Assembly: GCF_000702425.1 (NCBI RefSeq)
Contig: NZ_JNIE01000003.1
Coordinates: 650 to 64,649, forward strand
Direction: 5' to 3'
DNA: 64,000 bases
DNA from: Thermocrinis jamiesonii
GTDB lineage: Bacteria > Aquificota > Aquificia > Aquificales > Aquificaceae
In this document: positions 16,617-27,292 of the stretch, piece after piece
Numbering within the stretch: the first letter of the stretch is position 1
How the letters are laid out: every line of letters begins with the position of its first letter
Position numbers and translations under genes: made by a program
The notes under the pieces: generated by a model
Database searches by the model: none
The model's input: the letters and a program-made list of their open reading frames with translations, nothing else
Told to the model about the DNA's origin: nothing

Positions 16617-16645
16617 GTTCCTAATCTACCGTGTGGAGTTGAAAG
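16617..16645 (+). repeat. solitary CRISPR repeat, type A, directly after a leader
   Basis: A perfect 29-bp copy of the array A repeat in the same orientation, placed exactly where the first repeat follows the leader in array B. No second repeat follows, so there is no spacer by the usual definition. It is either an emptied or newborn array, or a single-repeat locus whose transcript carries the flank after 16646 as a spacer-like guide. Confidence 0.93.
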
Positions 16646-16748
16646 GTTCTCATGTTTTTCAGGTTGTTAGTTGAATATGTAAATGTCGTGGTTTCTTACG
16701 TGCTTATAGGAAATTGAAAAAAGTAAAGCTTAAAGAATACCATCACCT
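16646..16748. other. sequence after the solitary repeat, no gene seen
   Basis: About 100 bp without an open frame, further repeat, tRNA or clear terminator. If the leader promoter is active, the transcript passes from the repeat into this sequence. Confidence 0.5.
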
Positions 16749-17306
16749 CTACAAAAAGAGCGTTATCCCTGCCACTCCATAAGCTCCGTTTTTGTAGCAA
16801 AGCTTAATCTTCTCCCAAGTTATACCACCTAAGGCATATACGGGAATGCTAACCTTAGAAGAAACCTCTTTTAGATAGGAAAGGCCTAAGGGTTCTGCTT
16901 CTGGATGGGAGGAGGTCTTGAATATAGGACTTAGCGTTATGAAGTCCGCTCCTTCTTTTTGTGCATATATGGCTTCCTCTAAGCTATGGGCTGAATAGCC
17001 AACTATTAGATGAGGTGCTATCCTCTTTACCACGCTTGGAGGTAAGCCATTAGCGGGCAAATGCACGCCGTCTGCCGAAACCGCAAGGGCAATATCTACC
17101 CTGTCGTTTATAAAAAGCAAAGCGGAATACTCCTTTGTTATTTCCTTAACCCTTAGGGCAAGGTTGTAATAATCCCTGCCGGATTTATCCTTTTCTCTGA
17201 GCTGGACCATTTTAACTCCTCTCTGCAGGACTTTCCTAAGGGTCTGTTCAAAATTTTCTCCGTATTTGATCGGGTCTGTGATGGCATAAAGGTTAGGAAG
17301 GCGCAT
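16749..17306 (-). CDS. TenI/ThiE-like thiamine phosphate synthase family protein
   Basis: The 185-residue TIM-barrel protein has MRLPNLYAITD at the start, LFINDRVDIALAVSADGVHL and IVGYSAHSLEEA, all ThiE/TenI hallmarks. The phosphate-loop region reads LSPIFKTSSHPEAEPLGL, the SHP type seen in TenI-like or atypical ThiE proteins, not the T.TK type of the second homologue at 36409. The start ATG 17306 is chosen over a hydrophobic upstream extension that would overlap eno. It likely acts in thiamine synthesis, salvage or thiazole handling. Confidence 0.82.
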   Translation of the reverse strand: MRLPNLYAITDPIKYGENFEQTLRKVLQRGVKMVQLREKDKSGRDYYNLALRVKEITKEYSALLFINDRVDIALAVSADGVHLPANGLPPSVVKRIAPHLIVGYSAHSLEEAIYAQKEGADFITLSPIFKTSSHPEAEPLGLSYLKEVSSKVSIPVYALGGITWEKIKLCYKNGAYGVAGITLFL

Positions 17307-17320
17307 GCTTTCAGTGATAA

Positions 17321-18887
<1,567 letters not shown>

Positions 18888-18890
18888 AGG

Positions 18891-20201
18891 ATGATAGAAA
18901 GATACACTCGGAAAGAATTTAAAGAGCTTTGGTCAGACCTAAGAAAGTTTCAGCTTTGGCTAAAGGTAGAGTTGGCGGTTTGTAGGGCATGGCACAAAAA
19001 GGGGAAGATACCTTTGACTGCTCTGACCGAAATAGAAAAGCGCACAAAGGTGGATGAAAAGACCATTGAAAGGATCAACTACTACGAAAGAATATACAAA
19101 CATGACGTGCTTGCCTTTGTTTCCGCAATATCGGAACAGATACCAGAATATTCCCACTACTTTCACATGGGGCTTACATCTTCTGACGTGGTGGATACCG
19201 CCTTGGCTCTGCAGATAAAAGAAGCCCTTAGCCTTATTCTTCAGACTGTGGAAAAAATCCTCCAGAAGCTTAAAGAACTCGCCCTAAGAGAAAAGAAAAC
19301 TCTTATGATGGGTAGAACTCACGGGGTTCATGCAGAACCCATGACCCTTGGGCTCAAATTTTTAAGCTGGTATGAGGAGATGAAAAGAAACAAAGAAAGG
19401 CTCTTGAGAGCTTTGGAAAACATCTCTTACGGAAAGCTTTCTGGTGCGGTGGGAACTTATTCTAATTTGGACCCAGAGGTGGAAAGGTTAGCATTGGAAG
19501 AGCTTGGGCTAAAGGTGGAACCTGTTTCCACCCAAATTGTGCCAAGGGACAGACATGCGGAGGTAATGTGGGCTCTTGCCCAGACTGCCACTTCCTTAGA
19601 AAGGTTTGCCACTGAAATAAGGCACCTTCAGCGCACGGAAGTAGGAGAATTGCAAGAACCTTTTAAAGAAGGACAAAGGGGATCATCGGCTATGCCCCAC
19701 AAGAAAAACCCCATACATGCAGAAAGAATATGTGGGCTTGCCCGGCTCATAAGAAGCTATCTTATAACCTCTCTTGAAAACGTAGTTCTTTGGCACGAAA
19801 GGGACATATCCCACTCTTCTGCAGAAAGAATAATCCTACCGGACGCTACCACCGCTTTGGACTACATACTCAACCTTTTCCTTGAAATTTTAGATGGTTT
19901 AGTAATAGACAGGGAAAGGATGAAAGAAAACATAAACCTTTCCTTTGGGCTCTATGCTTCCTCAAAGATTTTGGTAATGCTTATGGAGAAGGGAGTGCCA
20001 AGAGACCAAGCCTACGAGATGGTCCAAAGGTGCGCCATGAAAAGTTGGAACGAAAAAATACCCTTCTATATCAGTCTAACAGAGGACGAAAAAGTTAGCC
20101 AGTATTTAACTCCAGACGAAATAAAAAAAGCCATAGATCCTTGGAGCTTTCTTCAGCATCTGGAAAACATATACTCAAGAGTTTTTCAGAATAACCTCTG
20201 A
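18891..20201 (+). CDS. purB: adenylosuccinate lyase
   Basis: The 436-residue protein has the fumarase/aspartase superfamily signature GSSAMPHKKNP, the catalytic-His segment GRTHGVHAEPMTLG, and HMGLTSSDVVDTALALQ. It catalyses two steps in purine synthesis (SAICAR to AICAR and adenylosuccinate to AMP). It starts 3 bp after ftsB. Length fits the family. Confidence 0.97.
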   Translation: MIERYTRKEFKELWSDLRKFQLWLKVELAVCRAWHKKGKIPLTALTEIEKRTKVDEKTIERINYYERIYKHDVLAFVSAISEQIPEYSHYFHMGLTSSDVVDTALALQIKEALSLILQTVEKILQKLKELALREKKTLMMGRTHGVHAEPMTLGLKFLSWYEEMKRNKERLLRALENISYGKLSGAVGTYSNLDPEVERLALEELGLKVEPVSTQIVPRDRHAEVMWALAQTATSLERFATEIRHLQRTEVGELQEPFKEGQRGSSAMPHKKNPIHAERICGLARLIRSYLITSLENVVLWHERDISHSSAERIILPDATTALDYILNLFLEILDGLVIDRERMKENINLSFGLYASSKILVMLMEKGVPRDQAYEMVQRCAMKSWNEKIPFYISLTEDEKVSQYLTPDEIKKAIDPWSFLQHLENIYSRVFQNNL

Positions 20202-20229
20202 GTTTTCTCATAGAAAACCATGCTTTTTA
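20202..20229 (+). terminator. possible weak terminator after purB
   Basis: GTTTTC (20202-20207), loop TCATA, GAAAAC (20213-20218) form a short AT-rich hairpin followed by CATGCTTTTT. The stem is weak, so this is a low-confidence call. Confidence 0.3.
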
Positions 20230-20245
20230 GATGGATATTAAAACT

Positions 20246-22186
20246 ATGAATAGACTAAAGACTGCAAGAAGTCCGTACCTTAGAAAATCAGCCAATCAAC
20301 CCATTGATTGGTATGAATGGTCAGAAGAAGCTTTCAAGAAAGCAAAGGAAGAGGATAAGCCTATTTTGCTTTCCATCGGGGGAGTGTGGTGTCATTGGTG
20401 TCATGTGATGGCTCATGAGTGTTTTGAAAACCAAGAAATCGCAAAGATAATAAACGAAAACTTCGTGGCCATAAAGGTGGATAGGGACGAAAGGCCAGAC
20501 ATAGACAGAAGGTATCAGGAGGTTGTTTTTGCTCTAACTGGTTCTGGTGGCTGGCCCCTTACTGTGTTTCTAACACCAGAGGGAGAAGCGTTCTTTGGTG
20601 GAACTTACTTTCCACCGGAGGACCGATGGGGCAGACCGGGATTTAAGAGCTTGCTTTTAAGAATCGCCCAGCTTTGGAAAGAGGATAAGGAAAGACTAAT
20701 AAATGCAGGGAAACACATATACCAGCTCATGGCACTTCAAAGTCAAAAATCCTACAAAGGAAACGTAGGAGAAGAGCTTTTAGAAAAAGGTATAAGCGCT
20801 ATACTCCTTTCCATAGATTACCAATACGGTGGGCTTGGAGATGCACCAAAGTTTCACCATGCAAAGGCTTGGGAACTTTTGCTATACAGGTATTTTTTCA
20901 CAAAGAACAAACAGCTTTTAAAAGTAGTTGAACTTTCCTTGGACGCCATGGCAAAAGGAGGGGTTTATGACCATCTTTTAGGTGGCTTTTTTAGGTATTC
21001 AACCGATCAAAGATGGATTGTGCCCCACTTTGAGAAAATGCTTTATGACAACGCAGAGCTTTTGCAACTTTACTCTATGGCCTATCAGATTCTACCAAAG
21101 GAGCTTTACAAGCGCACCGCAAAGGGCATAGTTGATTATTACAAAAAGGAAGCGACCGATCCAGAAGGAGGCTTTTACGCATCCCAAGATGCAGATATAG
21201 GCCTTCTGGACGAAGGTGGATACTACACTTTTTCCCTAAAAGAGCTTCAAAACATACTCTCGGAGGATGAGCTAAAAGTTGTAAAACTCTACTTTGACAT
21301 TGGGGAAAAGGGAGAGCTTCATCATGACCCTTCTAAAAACGTCTTGTTCATAGCCATGGAGGAGGAGGAAATTGCAAAGACTTTGTCCATGTCCATAGAG
21401 AGAGTAAAGTCCTTGCTTGAAAGCGCTAAGTTAAAGCTTTTGAAATACAGAGAAGAGCACAGAGAAAAACCTTTTATAGACAAAACGATCTACGCCAGTT
21501 GGAACGGGTTGATGTTGGAGGCTATGGCTTCTTACTACAAGGTTTTCGGAGACAGCTGGGCTAAAGACTTCTCCAAGAAAACTGCAGAGAGGATACTCAG
21601 GGAGCTATACAATGGCAAAGAACTAGAACATGCGCAAGGGGTAGAAGGTTTTTCCGAGGATTATATCTTTTTGGCAAGGGGGCTTTTGGCTCTTTTTGAA
21701 ATTACACAGGAGGACAGGTGGCTGAAGGCTTCCTTAGAGCTTACACTCAAAGCTATAGATAAGTTTTGGGATCAACAAAACTGGGGTTTCTTTGATACAA
21801 AGGAGCAAGGAAACGGACTTTTGAGCATTAGGCTGAAAAGTATTTCAGACACACCTACCCAATCGGTTAACGGCTCCGCTCCCTATTTGCTTTTGGCCCT
21901 TGGAAGTTTAACGGATAGAGCGGACCTAATAGACTTTGCAGAAAAGAACCTGCAAGCCTTTGCCAGACAAATAGAAGAAATACCCAACCTTTCCGCTTCT
22001 TACCTGATAAGTCTCTATGCCTACCTAAAAGGTATATACAAGGTAGAAACGGAGGAATTCTTTGAGCCTATGCTAAAAGCCTTTAGACCTTTCAAAGTGG
22101 TAATCAGAAAGCCTGTTAGAGGTCTTGTGGTTTGTGAAGGGAACACCTGTCAGATTTACGATGGTATGCCAGATTCCTTTTCGTAA
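20246..22186 (+). CDS. DUF255 thioredoxin-domain protein (YyaL/Spata20 family)
   Basis: The 646-residue protein starts MNRLKTARSPYLRKSANQ, followed by PIDWYEW, and carries CHWC at residues 49-52 (VWCHWCHVMAHECF), then VDRDERPDIDRRYQ and GGWPLTVFLTPEG, the complete DUF255 thioredoxin-like signature. The rest is an alpha/alpha six-barrel-like domain similar to sugar epimerases. The ATG at 20231 would add five residues; the family usually begins at the MNRL chosen here. The enzymatic role of the family is poorly defined. The end overlaps a convergent rhodanese gene by 31 bp. Confidence 0.88.
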   Translation: MNRLKTARSPYLRKSANQPIDWYEWSEEAFKKAKEEDKPILLSIGGVWCHWCHVMAHECFENQEIAKIINENFVAIKVDRDERPDIDRRYQEVVFALTGSGGWPLTVFLTPEGEAFFGGTYFPPEDRWGRPGFKSLLLRIAQLWKEDKERLINAGKHIYQLMALQSQKSYKGNVGEELLEKGISAILLSIDYQYGGLGDAPKFHHAKAWELLLYRYFFTKNKQLLKVVELSLDAMAKGGVYDHLLGGFFRYSTDQRWIVPHFEKMLYDNAELLQLYSMAYQILPKELYKRTAKGIVDYYKKEATDPEGGFYASQDADIGLLDEGGYYTFSLKELQNILSEDELKVVKLYFDIGEKGELHHDPSKNVLFIAMEEEEIAKTLSMSIERVKSLLESAKLKLLKYREEHREKPFIDKTIYASWNGLMLEAMASYYKVFGDSWAKDFSKKTAERILRELYNGKELEHAQGVEGFSEDYIFLARGLLALFEITQEDRWLKASLELTLKAIDKFWDQQNWGFFDTKEQGNGLLSIRLKSISDTPTQSVNGSAPYLLLALGSLTDRADLIDFAEKNLQAFARQIEEIPNLSASYLISLYAYLKGIYKVETEEFFEPMLKAFRPFKVVIRKPVRGLVVCEGNTCQIYDGMPDSFS

Positions 22187-22479
22187 TTCCACGTAAGAAT
22201 ACCACCTGCTAAGTTGTATGCTTCATATCCAAGATGTCTAAGCAGATAAGTAGCAAAGGCGCTTCTTTCACCGCTTCTGCAATAGACTATGATCTTTTTG
22301 TCCTTTGGTAAGCTTGAGTATGCAAACCTTAGTTCATCAAGAGGTATAAGTATGGAGTTGGGTATTCTTATTTGGACATGCTCCTGCGGTGTTCTCACAT
22401 CCAGTAGCAGGACGTTTTCTTTTTCTTCTTCCAAAAGCTTTTTTGCCTCTTCTGGCGTTAGCTCGGGCACCTGAAACAT
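22156..22479 (-). CDS. single-domain rhodanese-like sulfurtransferase
   Basis: The 107-residue protein has LLLDVRTPQEH and the active-site loop CRSGERS with C67 as the sulfur-carrying cysteine, then AGGILTW. Single-domain rhodaneses move sulfane sulfur between carriers. No signal peptide is seen, so it is cytosolic. It stands alone with a small gap to the HEAT-repeat gene upstream. Confidence 0.92.
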   Translation of the reverse strand: MFQVPELTPEEAKKLLEEEKENVLLLDVRTPQEHVQIRIPNSILIPLDELRFAYSSLPKDKKIIVYCRSGERSAFATYLLRHLGYEAYNLAGGILTWNYEKESGIPS

Positions 22480-22495
22480 AGCAGATTATTATAAA

Positions 22496-23554
22496 CTATT
22501 TCTGCCACTTTTCTTTATCGTCGCCAAAGTCTTGACCTGTAATCTTTTTTAAAGCTTTTACTACTTCTATCCGAAAGGAATCCTCTTTATCTTCTAACGC
22601 GCGGATCAAAAGCTCTACCACACTGGAGTCTTTTATCTTTGCAAGTGTTTGAACCGCTTTAATGCGAACGTGCGATAGCATCCAGCGTTCAAATATTAGA
22701 GATGTTAAAAGTTCTATTACGCGTGGATCTTTTATCTCCACCAAGGCTTTTGATGCTTCCTCAGAGACATAATCAGCAACATCTCCCAACGCATAGATCA
22801 GGGCTTCCACCACGCGCGGATCTTTTATACCCTTGAGAGCTTTTACCGCTTCCCAACGTAAATGTGGATTGCCCTTTTTTAAAAGCTGAATGAGCGGTTC
22901 TACTGCGCTGGGATGTCCTATCTTCCCAAGCGACCAAATAACTGCCCTGCGCACGTTTTCGTATTTGTCTTCCAAGGCAGATATTAGAGCCTTTACTGCA
23001 TCTGGATACTGAATATTTCCAAGGGCTTTGGATGCTTCAATGCGCACGATAAAGTCTTCGTCCCTAAGCGCATCAATAAGAGGCTTTACTGCGCGGGGGT
23101 CTTTCTGTTTTCCAAGGGCCTGAACCGCTGTCTTACGGACAGAGCGGTTCCCATCCTTTAGTGCATCAATTAGTAATTCCAACGCACGCGGATCATTTAT
23201 ATTTCCAATGGCTTCTGTGGCTATAGCGCGAACCAGCCAGTTGCTATCCTTTAGGGCGTAGGTTAGCGGTTCCAAGGCACGTGGATCCTTCTTTTTTGCG
23301 AGAGCGTGAGCTGCGTATACACGCACCTTTGGCTCCTTGTCCTTTAGCATTCCAATGATTGGTTCTACTGTGCGTGGGTCTTCTATACGACCAAGGGATG
23401 CAACCGCCTCACATCTCACCTGCTCATCTTGATCTCTTAGGAGATCAATCAAAGGTTCCACTGCGCGTATATCTCCTATCCACCCAAGGACATTTGCCAC
23501 TGCCATACGAATCCTTGGGTCCTTGTCCTTCAGTAAAGAGATCAACACATCCAC
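22496..23554 (-). CDS. HEAT-repeat (PBS lyase-like) protein, main part
   Basis: The 352-residue open frame consists almost entirely of about eleven 31-residue repeats of the type DPRAVEPLIDALKDxxxxVR..A..ALG, the PBS-lyase HEAT-like repeat. Such superhelical proteins act as binding scaffolds. The GTG at 23554 only begins the open frame: the same reading continues upstream without a start codon (KIYREKVSAILGLLSRDKS, then VQELSLKFLDAKGK) and joins an ATG-led segment at 23784 through a one-base frameshift. The true gene is therefore probably longer. Confidence 0.75.
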   Translation of the reverse strand: MDVLISLLKDKDPRIRMAVANVLGWIGDIRAVEPLIDLLRDQDEQVRCEAVASLGRIEDPRTVEPIIGMLKDKEPKVRVYAAHALAKKKDPRALEPLTYALKDSNWLVRAIATEAIGNINDPRALELLIDALKDGNRSVRKTAVQALGKQKDPRAVKPLIDALRDEDFIVRIEASKALGNIQYPDAVKALISALEDKYENVRRAVIWSLGKIGHPSAVEPLIQLLKKGNPHLRWEAVKALKGIKDPRVVEALIYALGDVADYVSEEASKALVEIKDPRVIELLTSLIFERWMLSHVRIKAVQTLAKIKDSSVVELLIRALEDKEDSFRIEVVKALKKITGQDFGDDKEKWQK

Positions 23555-23625
23555 TTTATCCTTCCCTTTTGCATCAAGAAACTTTAAAGATAGTTCTTGT
23601 ACGCTTTTGTCCCTGCTTAAAAGTC

Positions 23626-23784
23626 CTAAAATTGCAGAGACCTTCTCCCTGTAAATTTTCTTTCTCTTGAAAGGTCATCTTTTACGATCCACGTCGCAAT
23701 TTTAACCACTTCTTCATCTGATTTTTTCCTTAATATTACTCGTCTTAGCTTTTTTAGCTCTTCTGAAGAGTGTAAAAAACTCAT
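23626..23784 (-). pseudogene. N-terminal piece of the HEAT-repeat gene, frameshifted
   Basis: An ATG at 23784 opens a 52-codon frame beginning MSFLHSSEELKKLRRVILRK that runs into a stop at 23626. A shift by one base near the A-rich GAAAGAAAA run (about 23661-23669) would connect it to the HEAT frame below and give a protein of about 429 residues. It may be a natural mutation or a sequencing error. It is divergent to dksA, 20 bp away. Confidence 0.6.
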
Positions 23785-23804
23785 GCGGTTATAATTTAAT
23801 CTTT

Positions 23805-24170
23805 ATGCACCATTTAACTGAAGAACAGATTGCACAGATAAAGGAAACACTCCTTGAGCTTAGGAATAAGGTTTTAAGCTCTGCCCAAGAGCAGATAAGG
23901 GATCCATCTAACATCATCTTTGAAGGTGGGGACGAGATAGACAGGGCTAATGTGGAAACTGGTAGATACTTAAATCTTCAACGAATAAAAACCAGAGAGC
24001 TAAAGCTTTTAAGAAAAATAGATTATGCACTTTACAAGATGGATGTGGGCACCTACGGCATATGCGAAAGCTGTGGTGCTCCCATACCCTTTGAAAGGTT
24101 GATTGCAAGACCTGTAACCACAATGTGCATAAACTGTAAAGAATTAGAAGAGGAAAGGGAACATGAGTGA
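23805..24170 (+). CDS. dksA: DksA/TraR-family zinc-finger transcription factor
   Basis: The 121-residue protein has an N-terminal coiled coil and the DksA zinc finger with cysteines in [16 protein letters not shown] and [12 protein letters not shown]. DksA-type proteins bind the RNA polymerase secondary channel and modulate promoters, often with ppGpp. A TATAAT at 23790-23795 just before the start suggests a very short 5' leader. It overlaps the next gene by 8 bp. Confidence 0.9.
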   Translation: MHHLTEEQIAQIKETLLELRNKVLSSAQEQIRDPSNIIFEGGDEIDRANVETGRYLNLQRIKTRELKLLRKIDYALYKMDVGTYGICESCGAPIPFERLIARPVTTMCINCKELEEEREHE

Positions 24171-25374
24171 AGAGTGGATGTTTCCAAGGGTTCAAAAGCT
24201 TCCAAAGTATGTCTTTAGTATGGTCAATGAGCTAAAGTATAAGCTGAGAAGGGAAGGAGAAGACATTGTAGATTTAGGGATGGGAAATCCAGACCTGCCA
24301 CCTGCAGAACACATAATAGAAAAACTCTGTGAGGTAGCAAGAAGGGATAACGTGCATGGATATTCCGCATCAAAAGGGATACCAAGGCTTAGAAAAGCTA
24401 TCTGCGATTTTTACAAAAGAAGGTATGGAGTGGAGTTAGACCCAGAAAGTCAGGCTATATTGACCATTGGTGCAAAGGAAGGTTACTCCCATCTAATATT
24501 GGCTATGATTGAACCTGGAGATTCGGTGATAGTTCCAAACCCAACCTATCCCATACACTATTACGCACCTATAATAGCAGGTGGAGATGCAATATCCATA
24601 CCTATAATACCTGACAACGAAGAAAGCTTTGAGGAACATTTCCTTAAGCGAGTTCATGATACTTTGCGATCCTCATACAGAAAGCCAAAGGCTTTGGTGA
24701 TAAGCTTTCCACACAATCCAACTACCCTATGCGTTGGAATAGAATTCTTTAAAGAGATAGTCAAATTGGCTAAGAGGGAGGAGGTTTGGGTTATACACGA
24801 CTTTGCTTACGCAGATCTTGGTTTTGATGGTTACACTCCTCCGAGTATTTTGCAAGTAGAAGGAGCAAAGGACATAGCGGTGGAAATCTATTCTATGTCT
24901 AAAGGCTTTTCTATGGCTGGTTGGAGAGTAGCCTTTGTTCTTGGAAATGAGATCCTGATAAAAAATCTGGCACACCTTAAAAGCTATTTGGACTACGGAG
25001 TCTTTACACCCATACAGGTAGCATCCATAATAGCCTTAGAGAGTCCTTACGAGATAGTGGAAAAAAACAAAGAAGTCTATCAAAAGAGAAGGGATGTGCT
25101 CGTGGAAGGGTTAAACAGGATCGGTTGGGAGGTAAAAAAGCCGAAAGGTTCCATGTTCGTGTGGGCACGAATACCTGAGTGGGTTGGTATGAATTCTCTT
25201 GAATTCTCTCTCTTTTTGCTAAAGGAGGCAAAGGTTGCGGTTTCTCCGGGCATAGGCTTTGGAGAATACGGAGAGGGCTACGTAAGATTTGCTCTTGTGG
25301 AAAACGAACACAGAATAAGGCAAGCGGTAAGGGGCATTAAAAAAGCTTTTCAAAAATTCCGTCAGGCGGTTTAA
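24163..25374 (+). CDS. class I/II PLP aminotransferase (AlaC-like)
   Basis: The 403-residue protein has fold-type I features: [34 protein letters not shown], and the PLP-lysine loop [16 protein letters not shown]. The closest pattern is the AlaC/aspartate aminotransferase branch common in deep-branching bacteria. Its exact amino donor is not readable from sequence. It overlaps dksA by 8 bp and abuts recR with no gap, indicating one transcript. Confidence 0.88.
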   Translation: MSEEWMFPRVQKLPKYVFSMVNELKYKLRREGEDIVDLGMGNPDLPPAEHIIEKLCEVARRDNVHGYSASKGIPRLRKAICDFYKRRYGVELDPESQAILTIGAKEGYSHLILAMIEPGDSVIVPNPTYPIHYYAPIIAGGDAISIPIIPDNEESFEEHFLKRVHDTLRSSYRKPKALVISFPHNPTTLCVGIEFFKEIVKLAKREEVWVIHDFAYADLGFDGYTPPSILQVEGAKDIAVEIYSMSKGFSMAGWRVAFVLGNEILIKNLAHLKSYLDYGVFTPIQVASIIALESPYEIVEKNKEVYQKRRDVLVEGLNRIGWEVKKPKGSMFVWARIPEWVGMNSLEFSLFLLKEAKVAVSPGIGFGEYGEGYVRFALVENEHRIRQAVRGIKKAFQKFRQAV

Positions 25375-25989
25375 ATGTTCGAAGACTACTTTCCTAAGGT
25401 AATAAAAGACGCTTTGGAAGGGCTAACAAAGATTCCAACCTACGGGGAGAGAACATCCTCAAGGTTTGTTTATAACTTCCTTAAGCTGAACAAAGAGGAG
25501 AGGGAAAGGATTTTAAACAGTCTGATTTCTTTGAGTGAAGAAATAAAAACTTGCTCCGAATGTGGATTAATCTCGGATACGGACCCTTGCAGAATATGCT
25601 CAGACCCCAAAAGAAGCAAGAAATTTATATGCGTGGTGGAGGAATCTCAAGATGCATACGCTATAGAAAAACTGGAAAGATACACGGGAGTATATCACGT
25701 GCTTGGTGGCAGAATTGCACCCTTAGAAGGTATATCCCCTCAGGATCTGAACATAGACAAACTTTTTGAAAGAGTAGAAACCTATAATGCTAAGGAAGTT
25801 ATAATAGCAACCAATCCGAACTTAGAGGGCGAGGCAACAGCCAATTATCTTATAAAACTCCTAAAGAGAAGATTTAACAAACTGAAGGTCAGCAGAATAT
25901 CCCATGGGTTGCAGTTTGGAAGTCTCATAGAGCTGGCAGATGATCTTTCTTTGGAAAAATCTATAGAAAAAAGGACTATCTTTCCATGA
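25375..25989 (+). CDS. recR: recombination mediator RecR
   Basis: The 204-residue protein shows the RecR order: helix-hairpin-helix (IPTYGERTSSRFVYNFL), a four-cysteine zinc finger (CSECGLISDTDPCRIC), then a Toprim domain (ICVVEESQDAYAIE, ATNPNLEGEATANYL). RecR acts with RecF and RecO to load RecA on gapped DNA. The ATG directly follows the previous stop. Confidence 0.95.
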   Translation: MFEDYFPKVIKDALEGLTKIPTYGERTSSRFVYNFLKLNKEERERILNSLISLSEEIKTCSECGLISDTDPCRICSDPKRSKKFICVVEESQDAYAIEKLERYTGVYHVLGGRIAPLEGISPQDLNIDKLFERVETYNAKEVIIATNPNLEGEATANYLIKLLKRRFNKLKVSRISHGLQFGSLIELADDLSLEKSIEKRTIFP

Positions 25990-26695
25990 TAACCTGCTTA
26001 GTTCCTTCTCTGAGCAAGCTCACTATCCTTGGCACGCCTGAATTTAAATCAAAAGCATGCCCTTTGCCCAATAAAACAACTACTTTGCTGTCTTTTTCCT
26101 GTTCTAAAATTCTGACTATTTTCAAAGCCATTCCGTTGTCCCATGCCAACTGCACATCAAAAAAAATTTTTTCTTCTACAGGTGGGTGGTTTTTTAGGAA
26201 AGACTTTAGTCTTTCCCTTTCCTCTGGGGTGTGCGCATAGATGTTTTCAGGGAGAGATGGGTCCTTTACATTTTCCAAACCCTCAGATTTTATTTTCCTG
26301 ACCAGTTCAGTGGGTATGTTTATTGCGTATATCTTTATTCCCTTTTCTTTGGCAAATCTCCATATTGGTGCGTAATATTCCGGATTAAAGCCCCACCTTT
26401 TTCTGTATTCCGTTTTTTCCAACATCTCCTCCTCTGAAATTTTCCCAGAGATATACTCGTCCAAATATTTCTGAAAGGGTTGTTGGAACATTTCCATGGC
26501 TATCACTATTCTATAGCCTTCCCGATGTAGCTTTCTTATAACTTCCTCTTGGAATTTGTGATCCTGAATGTTGCCATGTTCTTCTGGCAGATAGATCACG
26601 CTCGCTTCCCTGCATGAGTTGGATGAAGAGGCCTTAAAAAGAACCAGACTAAGAATCATCAAAACTAAGCTCCATCTGAATAGCGTTTTCTCCAT
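25976..26695 (-). CDS. ChaN-like (Tiki superfamily) exported protein
   Basis: The 239-residue protein begins with a signal-like hydrophobic segment (residues 9-25), then carries VIYLPEEHGNIQDHKFQ, VIAMEMFQQPFQKYLDEY and VVVLLGKGHAF, the pattern of the ChaN/haem-binding-uptake family (PF04187), whose members bind iron or haem or resemble metalloproteases. The ATG at 26695 is used since the family starts after it; it overlaps rimI by 47 bp. It should sit in the periplasm or on a membrane. Confidence 0.8.
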   Translation of the reverse strand: MEKTLFRWSLVLMILSLVLFKASSSNSCREASVIYLPEEHGNIQDHKFQEEVIRKLHREGYRIVIAMEMFQQPFQKYLDEYISGKISEEEMLEKTEYRKRWGFNPEYYAPIWRFAKEKGIKIYAINIPTELVRKIKSEGLENVKDPSLPENIYAHTPEERERLKSFLKNHPPVEEKIFFDVQLAWDNGMALKIVRILEQEKDSKVVVLLGKGHAFDLNSGVPRIVSLLREGTKQVIMER

Positions 26696-27092
26696 CTGAA
26701 TAATAATATTTCCTTTCACCTATAATTTTAAAGTTAAGCGATTGATAAAGTCTTATAGCTCTTATGTTTGATTTTCTAACGTCCAGCAATACCCTTTTAA
26801 CCTCCGCCTTTAGTCTATTCAACACCTCCCTGAGAAACTCCTTGCCTATTCCTCTACCCCAATAATTCTTATCCACGCTAAAGGTCATTAAATGTGCCTC
26901 TTCTTCTATGATCCAAAAGATTGAGTAAGCTATGACCTTTCCGCTCATTTCCGCTACAAATTTTCTGGAATAAGGAAGTTTAAATTCCCTTTCAAATCCT
27001 TCCATGCTCCACGCATCTGTGGTAAAATTCTCCTTGTTTATCCTAAAAACCTCCGGTAGATCCTCTTTTTTCATTTCTCTAACTTCTAACAT
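26649..27092 (-). CDS. rimI: GNAT N-acetyltransferase, RimI-like
   Basis: The 147-residue protein has the GNAT fold: LMTFSVDKNYWGRGIGKEFL (acetyl-CoA-binding Q/RxxGxG/A equivalent GRGIGKE) and VLLDVRKSNIRAIRLYQSLNF, as in RimI, which acetylates the N-terminal alanine of S18. ATG 27092 is preferred over an upstream TTG. The 3' end overlaps the ChaN-like gene. Confidence 0.85.
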   Translation of the reverse strand: MLEVREMKKEDLPEVFRINKENFTTDAWSMEGFEREFKLPYSRKFVAEMSGKVIAYSIFWIIEEEAHLMTFSVDKNYWGRGIGKEFLREVLNRLKAEVKRVLLDVRKSNIRAIRLYQSLNFKIIGERKYYYSDGENAIQMELSFDDS

Positions 27093-27292
27093 CAACTACC
27101 TTCAAAGGCTATGGAAATTCTAAATTTTTTTATCTTTAAAAGCAAGTAAGTATAGCGGGCTCCACTCTGCCACCCATGGTTGTTGCATAGATGGAAATTA
27201 AGGCTCCTACGATTTCAGACTTTGTGTCTATCTCTCCTCTCTTTTCCATGATCTTGTATTATGATCTTCCGTACCTCCCCCTCCTCTATTTC
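27093..27292. other. intergenic region, no feature seen
   Basis: About 200 bp between rimI and the 3' end of the PhoX gene. It should hold the rimI promoter, and TATACT near 27151 on the minus strand is a possible -10, but no matching -35 is seen. No RNA gene or repeat was recognised. Confidence 0.4.
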
